DNA of 64,000 nucleotides, taken from assembly GCF_030247185.1 (NCBI RefSeq), contig NC_080572.1, positions 125,738,405 to 125,802,404 of the forward strand, written 5' to 3'. Under the pieces are notes generated by a model, which was not told where the DNA came from, made no database searches, and saw nothing but the letters and a program-made list of their open reading frames with translations. Made by a program: the position numbers and the translations under genes. Source of the stretch: Malaya genurostris. Its lineage: Eukaryota; Arthropoda; Insecta; Diptera; Culicidae. Of the stretch, positions 32,005 through 44,821 are shown one piece after another; position 1 is the stretch's first letter; the number at the start of each line of letters is the position of its first letter.

Positions 32005-32108
32005 TTGTGACTTTCCTGGTGGCAGCTGTCCATTTTTTTTAAATCCTCCATGTCAAAATATGCAGAAGTTAAAAAAAAACTGGACAGCTGCCACCAGGAA
32101 AGTCACAA
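32005..32108. mobile_element. 104-bp MITE within the DD37E transposase
   Basis: The arms TTGTGACTTTCCTGGTGGCA and TGCCACCAGGAAAGTCACAA are part of a perfect 28-bp inverted repeat, extended by T-rich/A-rich bases to about 37 bp. The loop is about 30 bp. The flanks ACAGTTCCTT and ACTGTACCTT form an imperfect 10-bp direct repeat, which could be a mutated target-site duplication. Confidence 0.8.
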
Positions 32109-32974
32109 ACTGTACCTTCCTTCCGAAAGTGCCGCTTGACAATTGCCCAATACCTTTCAATTGGCCGAAGATCCGGGCAGTTCGATGCGTTGATGTCCTT
32201 TTCCACGAATTGTACATTATTTTTTGACAACCACTGTAGAACGGAGTTGGCGTAGTGAGCTGAAGCCAAATCCAGCCAGAAGAGAGAAGGAGCCTTGTGC
32301 TTTCTGTACAGTGGCATCATTCTCTTCTTCAAACATTCTTCCTCGTACACCTTGGCGTTAATTGAGCCCTTCGTGAAGAAAATCGACGACCGCAAACCAC
32401 AGGTACAAATTGCTTGCCAGACAAAAACCTTCCGACCAAACTTTTCCATCGCCACCGTGGTGTCAGCGTCGTCCAGGTCCTGGTACACCGATTTCGTATA
32501 ATATTGCGGTCCGGGCAGCGCTCGAGAGTCTTCCTTGGCGTAGGTTTCGTCGTCGATCATGATGCATCCGTCTTTATTCTGTAGAATCCGGTTATACAGT
32601 TTTCGCGCTCTTGTTTTGGCCTGAACTTGCAGTATCAGGGACTTTTTCGGTACCTTCTGTTTCTTGTACGTTTTCAGGGAGCTCCGAACTTTTATCCGTT
32701 GAATCATTCCGATGCTGGTGTTGAACTGCTTGGCTAAATCCCGCGTCGACGCCGATGCGTTTTTCCTGATGTACTCAACCACTTTTAAATCCCGGCCGGG
32801 CTGACTGGGACCCGTTTTCCTACCGGATCGGGGCAAATCCTTCATGGAAAGGGTCTTACCAAACTTCTCGATAGTATTTTTGACACTGGTGTGGTGCACT
32901 TTCACCCGTTTTGCAATTACGTTGTATGTGACACCACCAAGTGTGCAGAATTTTCTTTCGCATTTCCGGATCAA
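32069..32974 (-). pseudogene. DD37E transposase with MITE-encoded C-terminus
   Basis: The open frame has no ATG at the expected place. It opens at a TTG, and an upstream ATGATGAG is out of frame, so the true start is broken. HTH regions are visible (IAKRVKVHHTSVKNTIEKFG; TRDLAKQFNTSIGMIQRIK). The catalytic residues are Asp in CIMIDDETYA, Asp in LFWLDLASAHY and Glu in LRPIERYWA, with 37 residues between the last two. It is uninterrupted through FRKEGTV. The last dozen codons (CDFPGGSCPVFF) come from the MITE, not the transposase. A remnant of the true C-terminus may lie at 31970-32000. The conserved frame suggests fairly recent decay. Confidence 0.88.
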
Positions 32975-33131
32975 TTCAACTCATCATTGAAACGATAAAC
33001 CGTACCGAAACCAATCGATTACGCAGCTGTTATTGACAACATGTCACCGCAAAACACGCTGCAAAAAAATAAGCCATTTCAGAGTAATAACTGTTTGAAT
33101 GTTGCTAACTACTTATAGATACACTCCTTAT

Positions 33132-34045
33132 GACATCAGGTTTCATCAGTTTTTATGTTTAATACTTGACATCTCTGTCTCGGCTTGATATAATGAGAGG
33201 TTCAAAGATTTTATCGTTGATTCGAAGCGAAACCCATACTAGTATAAAGATGTATTCCACATCAATAATTTAATTTTTGCATTGCGCGGTAGCGTTGTCC
33301 GTCGTCATTGTGTAATTGTGTTATTGTGAATTGTAATTTCAAATTGGATTACAAATAAGATGAAATAATCGATTCCAGGCGGAATCAGTAGGTGCATTTG
33401 GAACTCACAATGAATTCCGACTCAACTTCCAGACAAATTAACTGAGCAGTGGTGTTTTCAAACACACAATGAAGCTCTGACGACTTCCACTGCTGCATAC
33501 TGGAAACGCAAATCGTTGTTAAAAAGTCCAATGAAGTTCCTTTACACCATTTTACTGCATCAAATATTTTGTTCTCTTCCTCAGAACACAGGTTTACCAA
33601 TCCATGGAAACTACCATCTCGTGTCGAAAAAGGTTACTAAGTCAATATTTTTAATAGCTTGCGTTTAGCATGCATCAGAATCTGAAATGTCAAAATAAGC
33701 ATGATGTCAACTTTGAGGAACTTTTCAATATTTTATGTGTTTTATATTTTATGTATCTGATGAAGTAAAATAAATAAAATTAATACAAGTTGATTGATAT
33801 GTAGAATCAAGAAACTGCAACACTCAATTCGGAAATATTGGCGAAATTTTAGAAAAAAAATGAATTCGTTCAGTTCTGCATTAACATTTAGAATTTTACA
33901 TAAATTGAAAATAAACTTCAGCTACACTTATATCAAAGGGAATTTCAGATACAACAATGTATTCTCTCACGAATTAGTTAGTTATGGCTTATTTTTTCGT
34001 ACAGTGCATTTGGATAAATGTTTCATATATTTAGGATTGTTTCAT
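33132..34045. other. No gene seen
   Basis: AT-rich, with no recognisable element or coding region. Confidence 0.45.
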
Positions 34046-34393
34046 TCAGTCAAATACGTGGGAACATCGATTGAATAGTCGACACATACTGGAAAAGGGT
34101 TCGTTAAAGGCGTAGTTTGTGCGGACAGATTGTATTCTCTGGAATGGGTGAGATCGAAAACTATGAAAGTGAATATCTAAATTCAGTTTTTGGAACAGGT
34201 CAAGGCAATCAGTTCGAGATTGTAACGAATCTGCTACGAAAATGGCTTTAGAGACATCACGGCGAACGGATAACAAATCGAGATCGATAAGTTTACAACG
34301 CTCCTGATATCTGGGAAGGTTGTAGGGATCCCTCCAAGAGATATTACGAAGGGTGAACTGAAGTACTGCACTGAGTAAGGGTAAGAACATCAA
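34046..34393 (-). pseudogene. LINE RT C-terminal tail fragment
   Basis: The minus-strand frame reads LQFTLRNISWRDPYNLPRYQ, ERCKLIDLDLLSVRRDVSKA, IFVADSLQSRTDC and ends near FNRCSHVFD. It aligns by eye with the C-terminal tail of the LINE at 22163-22561 (RRFVRYALRYLPWSDPRNLP, DRCRLLGLDTLTDRK) but is clearly a different element. RT motifs and the 3' end are absent. Confidence 0.8.
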
Positions 34394-34456
34394 TTAGAAT
34401 GCCACTGTCCAATCCAATTTTTTAGCTTCTTTGTGTATTTTGTGGTCAAGCACATA

Positions 34457-34890
34457 GGGGAAGATGGGGCACCCCCGAGGCACAATGCACCTTTTGCTTT
34501 TCTCAAAAGTTACCAAATTTTTCAATGAAATTTCAATGAAACTGAAAGACCGCCTTTAATCCGTTATTTTGATGGATTTTTACCCGTTGTTTAAGATCAT
34601 CCTGCCTCTATGTTTAGATAATCGTCACTTCGCGTAATTTAGAGTGTATATTTTTCATGTTTTCCACGATCGGGCGTTATACCCCGCATATATTTCAGTA
34701 GACAATTTTGAAGGGTTTTAGAGAATAAGATATTTTATGTAGTTTTCAATGTATTCAGCGAGTATTTGTACGTAATTTTGAGAAATAATGATTACGGAAG
34801 ATAATCATGCATGAAACTCTCCCGTGTTATTCTCTATAGTTAAAATATAGCTACATTTCTTTAGGGGGTGCATTTTACCCCATCTACCCC
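34457..34890. mobile_element. TA-flanked MITE
   Basis: A non-coding element of 434 bp with inverted ends GGGGAAGATGGGGC and GGGGTAGATGGGGT (reverse complement of the right end), followed by a nearby GCACC motif at each end. TA lies at 34455-34456 and 34891-34892. The TA duplication suits Tc1/mariner mobilisation. Confidence 0.85.
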
Positions 34891-34892
34891 TA

Positions 34893-37348
34893 CTTTCTTT
34901 TTCTATTAGTCTAGTTATTTGATGTGAAAATTTGCCGATGGAACTGTAGAAAATCACTCCGCCCATTGGATCTACTGGGACTACGTCTTACCTCCTCCTT
35001 CTTCAGACTTATAGGAAGTGCATTGATCGTACGGACAGTATTGTCGTATCTATATCGCACAGAGTGAATTGATGCCAAATTGATGCCCTATTTCATATGT
35101 TAAATACACATCATCAATTAGATCGGTTCATGGTCGAGATGCCTAAACTCTCTAGCTCTCCGATTCGATAATAGATTTCGGCCTACCTGAGCGTTTATGC
35201 CGTAAATGATATCAATATGCCGCCATGAATTTCTATTGGAGACAGGTTTCAGTTGAATTTTTTCGTCAGCCCTCGTTTGTTGTGAGTAGCTAGGGTGGCG
35301 ATAGCTAGCAGTTTACGATGACCTTAAAAAAACTCGAGAGGAGGCACGCGATAAGAACTTGTGAGTAGAAAGTCACCATTGGATGTGGACGATCACTTCA
35401 ATTTGCTCTACTTTCTTTTTCTTACGTTTCGACTCAACAGTGCAAAGTCGTCAAATTTAATAACATACTACGTAAAAATCCATGCAAAAAACAAAACGTG
35501 TGGTAAGAGTCGTAATATGATTCAAAATAAAAAAATATTGGACGAGCAGTTTTCACGATGAGAATATCTTATTTTGTTCATAACGCTAACCGAACAAACT
35601 TTCTTGCACAAAATTTGGTAATTATTTTCACCCAACACACAATTTCTTCCCCCACAAGGAGCTAGTTCGGGATCGATGTTTACTGTTTAAAAGTTCACCC
35701 ACGCGGAATCGGTAAAACTTTGAACAAACACGCCATAAAACGTATGGATGTCTGAAAGTGCTGACTACTATCAACAAGGCATTATGTCTCGATAGAAACT
35801 CGACAACAAAATGTGATTAATCAAGAGAAAACAGAAAAAGGGAAAAAATCAAACTCCAAACTACTACAATAGCAGCTACTTTGGAGGCTGATTTCTAACG
35901 ATCCTTCGTGGAAAAGAACTCTGCAGGAAATGCGTTGGTGGCGGTGTATGATGAATTCGCGCTAAGCTAATCGGTGATGAGAGCTTTCCAACTATTTTTT
36001 TCTTACTGTTCTCCTACTGATGTTGCCCTTGTTATTTCTTCTAGCCATTTTTGGGTCATAATAAATTATCTGTTACCAAATTGCGTGACCGGAATTTTGC
36101 TCCCTGCCGCAGACAATGGTGTACGGGTTGATAAATGGGCTATCTCATTGTTGTTGTTTTTTCGCTATCTAGGCTGCATGCGGAAGAGATGGGACATTAT
36201 GACGAAAACAGGGAGCAATAATAACGTCTCCTTCGTTTACAAGTAACGATAGACTCAATATTTATTACCTGTGTCGCGTGAGTGGCTAATCAACTCATTT
36301 TTCGTCAATAAAATTAACTGTTTCGTATCATTGAGTTGAAATTTATTACAAAACGTTAAAGCGAACTTTAATTCCAGTACACTGACATGATCCAGGCACG
36401 GAAGGTGCTACCATCACTTGGTCAGGAGAGCTTCCGCACAGCCAAGTAGCTGTGTCGAGAAAGTTTCCTGTCTACTCACTCGCACCCATCACCGGTGTGC
36501 GCCATGGAAGCAAGCTAAAGTTCAATTCGTTCGTCTGTTTGATTTATTATTCAGCGGACGGCGACTAAATTATTTACCGACGCTGACTTTACCGAAGCCA
36601 GTCTATACTACCCACCATCACCTGGCTAGGGGTGAGATTTGGTGAGCAGGGAACAGCAGTGGCAGGGTTGGTTTGTTCGATGGAAGATGTGGAAAATCGG
36701 AAGTAGATGAGAGCCATAAGTTTACCGAATGTTCAGAAAACTAGAGGAAAACAAATTATGGCCATTGTGTACTGAATAATATGGCTGAATCGCATAACGA
36801 TATAAATTAGCGCTCATTTATCAAGGAGATGGAAGGATTAGCTTTCGTCATGCATGAGTAAAAAAGAATTAATTTGTTGATGAGATGTACATCAATGCAG
36901 TTACACATCATAATTTATGCACAAAGTGAACATTTTCTGTAACAGAAACTTTATAACATATATACTACCGAAATCATAAATAAATCGAGCTGTAATTTAC
37001 TGACGGTTCCGTGTGGATAGCTAGGGTTCGATTGATTTATTCTGCCATCATATGGTACTCGGACAGCGTCGGCTTTCTATCAGGCTCCATTTGTTTTTGT
37101 TGTTCAATAAAGATCAATCCAAAACCAAACCAACTCGCTTTGAATCGCAAAATGGCCATTACTTTCATAAAAAAGACACTTCTAATGGCTTAAAATGTGT
37201 AGCTTACATCAAACGCAAAAAAAAACACTAGTTTATCTCGGAGTCATATAGAAATAACAATTTTAAGTACTCAAAATGATGGTCATTCATTGTAATTTTC
37301 TGCTTCAGTTTTGTTGATACCTCAAGCTTTTATTCGAATATCATATCA
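34893..37348. other. No gene seen in 2.4 kb
   Basis: Mixed composition with somewhat higher GC around 36360-36660. Short ORFs (35974-36246, 36418-36645) have no recognisable motif. Confidence 0.4.
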
Positions 37349-37350
37349 TA

Positions 37351-38353
37351 CACATGGATCAATAAGTTCCGAGACTAAAGCAGAAATGGCGCTCGTGGTA
37401 AACCAGTAACCGCGTCTTTCTAGAGTACTAACCTTTGCTTGAAACGGGTCAAAATTTTAGGTCGATCCGACCAGAAACAGCTGAGTTATCGAGGTTGGAG
37501 TAAAGTCGTTTTGTAGTTTGTTTAAAAAATGGAAAAAACCGAGTTTCGTGTTTTGATAAAACATTGTTTTTTAATGGGTAAAAACACCGTGCAAGCGAAA
37601 CAATGGATTGAAAAATGTTATCCGGACTCTTGTTCATCAAAAGCAACGATTTGTCGGTGGTTCGCCGAGTTTAAACGTGGTACTACCGACACAAATGACG
37701 CGGAACGCTCGGGTAGACCTGTGGAAGCCGTTACACCGGAAAATGTGAGTGAAGTGACAAAAATTATAATGAAATATCGAAAGCCGTCCGAAGCGTCCGA
37801 AAACGCAGCAGTCAGCTGGCAAAGTCATGGCGTCAGTTTTTTGGGATACGCATGGCGTGATTTTCATTGACTACCTCGAAAAAGGTAAATCGATCAACAG
37901 TGATTATTATATTGACTTACTGGTGCGTTTGAAGGAGGAAATCGTAAAAAAAAACGACCGCACATGCAGAGAAAAAAAATTCTTATTCATCAAGACAATG
38001 CACCCTGCCACAAGTCGATGAAAACAATGGCGAAATTGAACGAATTGGGCTTTGATCTGCTTCCCCACCCCCCATACTCGCCAGATTTAGCCCCCAGTGA
38101 CTACTGGCTCTTTGCTGATCTTAAAAAAATGCTCCAGGGAAGAAGATTTGGCTCAAATGAGGAGGTCATCGCTGAAACTGAAGCTTATTTTGAAGCGAAA
38201 GATAATTTTTTTTATAAACATGGTATTGAAAAATTGGAAAAACGTTGGAACCATTGTATCACCCTAAAAGGTGATTATGTTGATGAATAAAAAAAAATTG
38301 CAAAAACAAAATGTTGTTTCCATTGTTAGTCTCGGGACTTATTGATCCATGTG
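37351..38353 (+). mobile_element. Mariner element with internal deletion
   Basis: The terminal inverted repeats CACATGGATCAATAAGT at 37351 and ACTTATTGATCCATGTG ending 38353 continue inward as CCGAGACTAA (28 bp, one mismatch). TA precedes the left end; the right flank is TT, probably a mutated TA. The element is about 1.0 kb and lacks the part of the transposase around the first catalytic Asp. The well-kept ends suggest recent origin. Confidence 0.9.
37529..38290 (+). pseudogene. Mariner (DD34D) transposase, deleted and frameshifted
   Basis: From ATG 37529 the protein reads MEKTEFRVLIKHCFLMGKNT, then the HTH region SSKATICRWFAEFKRG and DAERSGRPVEAVTPEN. After KIIMKYRK a deletion removes the second HTH and the first catalytic Asp. 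Coding then resumes in another frame as RPKRPKTQQSAGKVMASVFW, IFIDYLEKGKSINSDYY, shifts again near 37965, and gives ILIHQDNAPCHKS with the second Asp and SPDLAPSDYWLF with the third. I count 34 residues between them, so DD34D. It ends GDYVDE at 38290. It is inactive in this copy. Confidence 0.92.
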
Positions 38354-38379
38354 TTATTGAACATTCTGTTAGCTACCCT

Positions 38380-38860
38380 GAGCTGCCATTTTGTTCCATC
38401 TTCATCTCTTTCACTTCCCGGACTATGTTTCCTTTCTTCTTTAACTTCTGTTTTACAATCGAGTTATAAAGCTCTGTCTCAAAAGTATTGGGGTTATTTG
38501 AGACTCGTATAACAGAAGAATCATTGTCCTTAGGTGCAGATATTCATTTCTCGCAGGGCTTACTGTAGTGAACAGCCTTTTAAAAATATTGACCTTTAGT
38601 TAGCTGATTGTCGTAGGCGAACAGCAATTTACATGTAAGCCTTGTATAGTTAGGGAAAATCATTGAAGAAAATATAAATTTTCTTTAACGCATGCGTAAT
38701 AAACGCACACAATTTTGGATGTTGAAAGAAATTGAAAACTGAAAAAACTGTGTGACTTGGTCTTTCGAATCATCGAATATGAACTAATATGTTTTAGTTT
38801 ATGTTTTCATGCTTGTCATGGTGCACATTGTTATTGTCTTTAGTGAACTAAATTGCTTTG
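38380..38860 (-). pseudogene. Second relic of the zinc-knuckle ORF1/gag
   Basis: This region follows 5190-5600 by eye: GTAGTGAACAGCCTTTT, ATATTGACC, GCTGATTGTCGTAGGCGAAC, GCATGCGTAATAAACGCAC and GTGCACATTGTTATTGTCTTT correspond to the same phrases of the copy at 5 kb. All frames are broken and the zinc-knuckle codons are largely lost. It abuts the mariner right end at 38353. Confidence 0.65.
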
Positions 38861-38889
38861 AGTTCCTTAGCGATGTCATCTGCACAGTA

Positions 38890-41800
38890 TTATTTTTTTT
38901 CAGTTAAAGAAGATGTACAGCATGAATAAGAATAATATGATCCTTGAATGGGGTAGTCTAAGAAATGGCAGAGGAAATGATCCGTTTTCTTTATAATACT
39001 GTACAAAAATAGAACAAAGCAGGAACATTTCTTTCGAACTATCGAAATCGTCTTATTATTCACAACACGCAACACAAAAACAGTAAAAATAATTACAACG
39101 ATGCGTAGGTAAACTCAAATCATTAAAAAATCAAACTCATGTTATGTACAAACAAATAAAAAGGTGATAAAGATTATTAAACTGAGAAAGAAACAGAAAT
39201 CACAATGTTATTTTACAATCCTGTTCAAACAGAATACTCGTCTGTACTTTCTTATGACCTAAAGGTCGCTAGAGACAATTCATGTCTAAAATGAGAAATA
39301 GAATATTCATTATTTGATCCAAAATAGCAGTATAAATTGTTTTTACGAATACATTTCTCCCGCATACATTCATATTTCGTTCATAGTAAAAAGTGTAACG
39401 ACAAACAATATGAACTTTCGTACAAATTGCTTCCCGTTGAAAGAAAGGTGAAAATTGGCGACATAATCTATCGTCAAAATGAAACACATCTCAGAATCAA
39501 GCAAACCCATAACAGATATATTTAAACACAGCAAATCAATTAACTTTCTATTAAACTGGTTATTACCTAGTTGGTCAAATCTTAAAGCAGAAGTGTGCGA
39601 TAATCCTTGTGCATTTTAAACGAATTTATATTTTCTACCGTATAATATCGAAGTGGTTTGGTGGTTTTTTCCCCCATCTTATTAGCACACTTGTTTCTGT
39701 TATTCAACTCCCTAACTGAATTTCGATCCGCTACCCCATGATTCATTCCGGAGAACTTATTCGATTATTTAGCTGTTTTTATTTTCGCTGAATTTTTGAT
39801 CAAAGTTATTCGCCTTTGATGTGCAGTCGAAAACTTTTGGCGAGTACTTGATATTCATAATTATACTGATTATATTAAATATTCGTCAAACTCGGGCGAT
39901 AGGTCGTAACAACGAACAGTGAAGAGCCTCATGCTTTATTCCGATAATTTGAACTTCAATATGCTAAAAGCATGTACAAAGGTAGAAAGTTTTGCTTCCC
40001 GTTATTTTCCCTCTCTTTTCTGTTACCATAAGAAAGTGGGCACATGATGCTAGTTTTTTCGTGATATAACCGTTTGGTTTTGTAATTCATTTTCCGACAA
40101 TCTTTTGGTTCGTTCTATTAAAGGGCTATTGTAGCAATAGTCATCTCATTAGTAGAGTCACCATATTTTTTTGGGGATTACTCGACTTTCAATCAACGAA
40201 TAGTGATAAAATTGTAGACAATATCTCTGCTTTGCCGTTAAGAAGTAAAACCGCAGCAAAAATAGTTCGAAATTTGTGCAAAACTTCTGTTATAGCGACG
40301 AACAAATTTGAAGCGAACGCACCTAATTTCATCCTACTCTTAATGTAAATCTTTCACTCTAACTAATGGTTTTCGTGTATGAGATGACTACTGAGATGAA
40401 TGTGGGTACCGTTGCCCTAATTGAATAAATTTGTGTAAAATTTTATTGTATATGATTTAAAGTGCGATTCTTACTGCATACTAAATATAGTTTATGCAAC
40501 CAAATCCTTTGTCTTTTTCGAGTAAATCGAAGCAGAAGCGGGACGCTTGTTAATGTCGACGATGGTGCGATTAAAATGGGATGCTGAGAAGTAAGGATTA
40601 CTGCGGTTTAACGCTTGTCTGTGTGAACCTTCCATACAACGCAATCCGAAGAAACCAACCAATCACAAATTTACAATATTGCAGATGGTGTTTCTGGTCT
40701 TGACTATTCGAACTAAAGAAGAATTTTTCAATTGACATCCAATAATTTGTACTTAACAAGTTTTTTGTTTTTTGAATATTGTTTTTTTATATCATTTATT
40801 TTTGTTTTTAATATTGTCATCAGTCTGCGAATGATATTGTTGAAGTTTGTAAAAGAAAATCTCGTGAGACAGGGTATCTGATACTGTAGCTTGAAAAGCG
40901 ATATTTGAATTTGAAAAAAAAAATTTGAAATTAAACTATTAAACACTCGGATGTAAGAAAATATTAGTTATTTTATGTATGAAATAAATAATGCAACAAA
41001 TTAAAGTAAACAAAATCTATTGAAAAATATTAGGTGTTGTGTGAGAAATTAAGGACTTGAAGTAAAATATGAGCAACAATCGAAAAGAAGAAATTGTGAG
41101 TACTGTATTGATATTTTAGTCCGTGTTCGGAACGAAAGAGAAAGCGGAAAAGTGCAAAAATATCTTAAAATTAGGATAAAACATAACATTGGAATTTCCA
41201 AATATCTCAAGCAAATTATTCTGTTCCATAAATACTGCGTAAGAGACTAAAACACAAAATTCTTGCATTAAAAACGATGGAGATCCTATAACAAATAATT
41301 CACCAATTTTGCACACATCTGCAGCACAGGGATTAAGATCAATATAAATGAAACGAATAGCCTTACTCAAGATAACCTTCTAGATAGAAATGCTTGAAAT
41401 CAATCAATACATTCATGATGCACAGAATATATTTGGTCTGTTTTGTTGTGGTATAACAGATCCGTAATGCTTCTGGCCTACGTGAGCGCTGTTAAATATT
41501 TCCACATGAACTCTTCTATCATCTCTTTTGGATAGGAGGAGGAAAATCTCATTCCATCAACAACACTCAGTAGCGCAATTGAAGTGTTAGCAAAGAAAAA
41601 ACGCTAAAAAGTTAAATTCAATGATTCACAGTGCAAATTGAAAACATTTTATCTGATCTACAGAAGCCATTTTCAATGAATACACATCTTCTAATACCTA
41701 TTTAAGTGGGTATTTCTCCATTTTGTCAATCGTAAAGCTGAAACTCGGCAAAATCATGCGAGACACTTTCACTCAGACCAAACATTAGGGATATCGATCT

Positions 41801-43640
41801 CCACCATTTAGACGTAAGTGGATTCTTCGCCCGCACTTCTAGAGAACCATTTTTTGGCTCACATTCTCTGTGTAAGAAACCGATTATCTCAGCATGAAAG
41901 GGCTGTCGGAATTGATTGACACCTGCTCTCACCCTTTTCATCTGATATTTGCGAATGTGGTCGTTGAGAATAGTAAATTGTTCGCGATGGTATTATGATG
42001 AAAGTATTACAGGAAACCTACGAACCCAAACATCTCGGTTCCGTAGCTGTCGTCCTCGTCTTCGTTCATCTAGAAAGAAGCTCTTTGGCTAAAGAAGTCG
42101 TATACAATCTGGATAAAAGCTACCGCCCACTACCTGCAATGTAGATTGCCATTATCTTTTATTCTGTTCGTATGACATATTCTACTTCCGCTCAATCCAA
42201 TCTTTTGAAAATATAACCGTTTGGCTCCGGTCGTTATTGAATCGCGCTCAAACGTGGCGCTTTACCGACTTCACGTTGTTCATTTTAATTGATTCTGAAA
42301 GTTCGTTTCACACCGACGGTGCTGGTTTTCTCCGCAACAGTATGGATCCAAATCGATTTCTTTTGCCGTGAAGCCTTGCCTCATCGATGTTGGATATAGC
42401 AGAGTTTCTGCCACGAGGAGATGGCGCAAATATCCCATACCACTGTAATTTCTCAATTTTCGTTTTCCGCAAACAAAACTTGCTCTTTGTGGCTTCCTAC
42501 TCGTGCAGGAACAGTAGCCGGGACCAGCCCAGATGACGGTGGAAGTATGCTTGACAAGTGAGCGTTCGTTCAGGGAGTTATTTATGTACTAGAGTATGCT
42601 AGATGACGGTTTGGCTAGGAACCCAACCAGGAGTGAGAGAGAAAGAGCATTATTTATTTTATTTGTTTGCCTTACAGTAAGCGTAGATAATATTTCCCAT
42701 TTCCTATACAAATATGTACACGCCAGCAGCAGCAGCAGCAGTATCTTTCAATAGCCTAACAGATGACTCTAGCTTGACGCTTTCCAGGAGAGATAATTTA
42801 CCCCCTCTGCAGTCCACGTGTATCGGAATCATCGTATTGCTCACCATCGGGTTTACCTTCATGCAAGGATTTATTGACGTGACACCCTCTTGTTCGATTT
42901 TTGGACATCAATGGTGAAACTCATCAGTCGGATTGTAGTCGGCTCTCAGAAGGATGAGTAATGGGTCTGCTTGACACACACTCCTTCTTCTAATTTGATT
43001 TTTCACGACACAAATTCGCAATCGGTCAACCGATTTTTTTTGCTACCCGCAAATCAGTGTGAGTAATCAGGTAGTTACCATTCAAAGGTAGGAGCATTAT
43101 TCGGGAGACTGCCAAAAATGCATGCTTTTATTATTAAGTATAATTTTCTGAAAAACTGAAAAGTTGACATAAAACTTCGTATAACTCTAAAAGTAAACCT
43201 CGGATCGCAGTTTTTTGACAGTATCTGTCTCAATTGACCTTGAAAACAGAATATGTTTCCAGACTTAGATTCCGCACGGCAATACCTATCCAACAAGCCA
43301 TAGATTGTTAAAATCCGTCCATTTTTAACGGAGATATCGATATTTTTGTTGAAGCGACTTTTTCTCTTATTCCGGCAGTAGAAGTTTGGAGCGCTGTCTG
43401 GCAAAGAAATGCTTGTGAGCAACATAAAACACGATTTTTTATACTGTTACATACATTTGTTTCTAAGTACCCAAAAGACTGTGTACAGCATGATATTTTG
43501 CCTCGGACCGATTTTAGCACGGTTCGTTTTTGGCAACATAATCGTTCGAATATGACATATGTAAACCAGATGATGGCAGAATTATCTTCAACTCAAAATT
43601 CCATAATTATATTGATTTAAACTATTTACAGCAATAAATG
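38890..43640. other. No gene seen in 4.7 kb
   Basis: The longest stretch without a recognised element. It is AT-rich. A short CAG/GCA run lies at 42724-42742 inside an unassigned ORF (42714-42917). A minus-strand ORF at 43075-43425 (116 residues) has no motif I know. Confidence 0.4.
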
Positions 43641-43649
43641 CTGGAAGAA

Positions 43650-44813
43650 CATAACAGTCATATACCATTCGAATCAGTTCGTCGAGATCAGCAAATGCGT
43701 GTGTGACAAATAAGTTCACTCAATTTTTTTCGGAGATGACTCAGCCGCTTTCTACAAACTCAGATTCATATAAAAAGTCGTCCTAAACAAGGTTCCTGAA
43801 TTGTGTTTGGATCCGATTTCTGGTTCCGGAGCTACAGGATGATATGTGAAACGAAATTAAAACTGTGTAACTCATTTTTCTCGTAGATGGCTGAACCGAT
43901 CTAAGATTCAAATGATATCTAAGACTCATCTAAGATTGAAATAAAAAGCTCTAAGATTCTATAAAACATCTTGTTTTTCAGTCAGATCCAACTTCCGGTT
44001 TCGGAGATACAGGGTGAGTAGTATAAAAATGTCAATTTTACATAAATTAATCAGGTTTATCGGGTTAGCAGATTTGGATAGTCGATAACCAAATAAACTT
44101 ATTTCATTTTTAGTGGTAATCAGTTTTCTATTCGGATTTAATTCGCACTACGATTTCTCATGTCGACACTGATTTTCAAACATTTTGAAACAAATATAAA
44201 CTCTACAGCTACTCAAGTGAATTTGTCTGACTTCGGCTACACCGAATTTCGAATTCCGGTTCCAGTATCGAATCGTTTCTCAAAGCTCAATCGTTTTCTC
44301 AAAAAAAGCCAAATCGAATTTCAGAAACTAAAGTTCAAATTTAAATAAATCCAATTTTATGCAATTCTGACTTCTGATTCTGGAATTGTAGGTTGATGCA
44401 TTTTTTAAATTCAAAGCGATATAGATGATGACAATCCCGAAAATCTTTAAAGTTGGACTAAAAAATATTGCAATTTATTCGTCATATGACCATACGAAAC
44501 GGTTTGGGTTATGATGGTTCCTGAATACCGGCTCTGGAAGTACCTTAAATTACTGTAAACTCTAAAGTGGAAGTTACTTCGACATATTATGGAATGTTTA
44601 ATCGATTGTTACACTTTTAGATTCAAATTCGATCCGATTTGCAGTTTCGACATTACAGAGTAATGAGTGATTAAAATCTCAAATTGCCACTTAAAACGAC
44701 GATCATTAGAATAATGTCATGAAAACTGAAACACCGAAGAATATTCATACACAAAACACATGCGAATTGATAAAAAAAAAGGTATCATCTCACTGCTAGG
44801 TGGATTAAGCACG
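43650..44813 (-). repeat. Interspersed repeat A, degenerate minus-strand copy
   Basis: It begins with CATATACCATTCGAATCAGTTCGTCGAGATCAGC (the reversed family tail) and has a decayed GTGTGTG remnant in place of the microsatellite, then TCGGAGATGACTCAGCC, TTCTGGTTCCGGAGCTACAGG and TTCCGGTTTCGGAGATACAGG. It ends GGTATCATCTCACTGCTAGGTGGATTAA. No coding. Confidence 0.75.
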
Positions 44814-44821
44814 TTTTTTAT

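Larger units (their letters stand above)
31800..33130 (-). mobile_element. Second DD37E Tc1/mariner element
   Basis: The ends TAAGGAGTGTATC at 31800 and GATACACTCCTTA ending at 33130 are inverted repeats. Inward, GTAAGCAACATT is matched by AATGTTGCTAAC. The same terminal motif occurs at the right end of the 44.8-46.0 kb element, so the two belong to one subfamily, distinct from the element at 12.4-15.7 kb. A target duplication is not clear. The transposase gene on the minus strand is interrupted by a small MITE (32005-32108). Confidence 0.85.
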
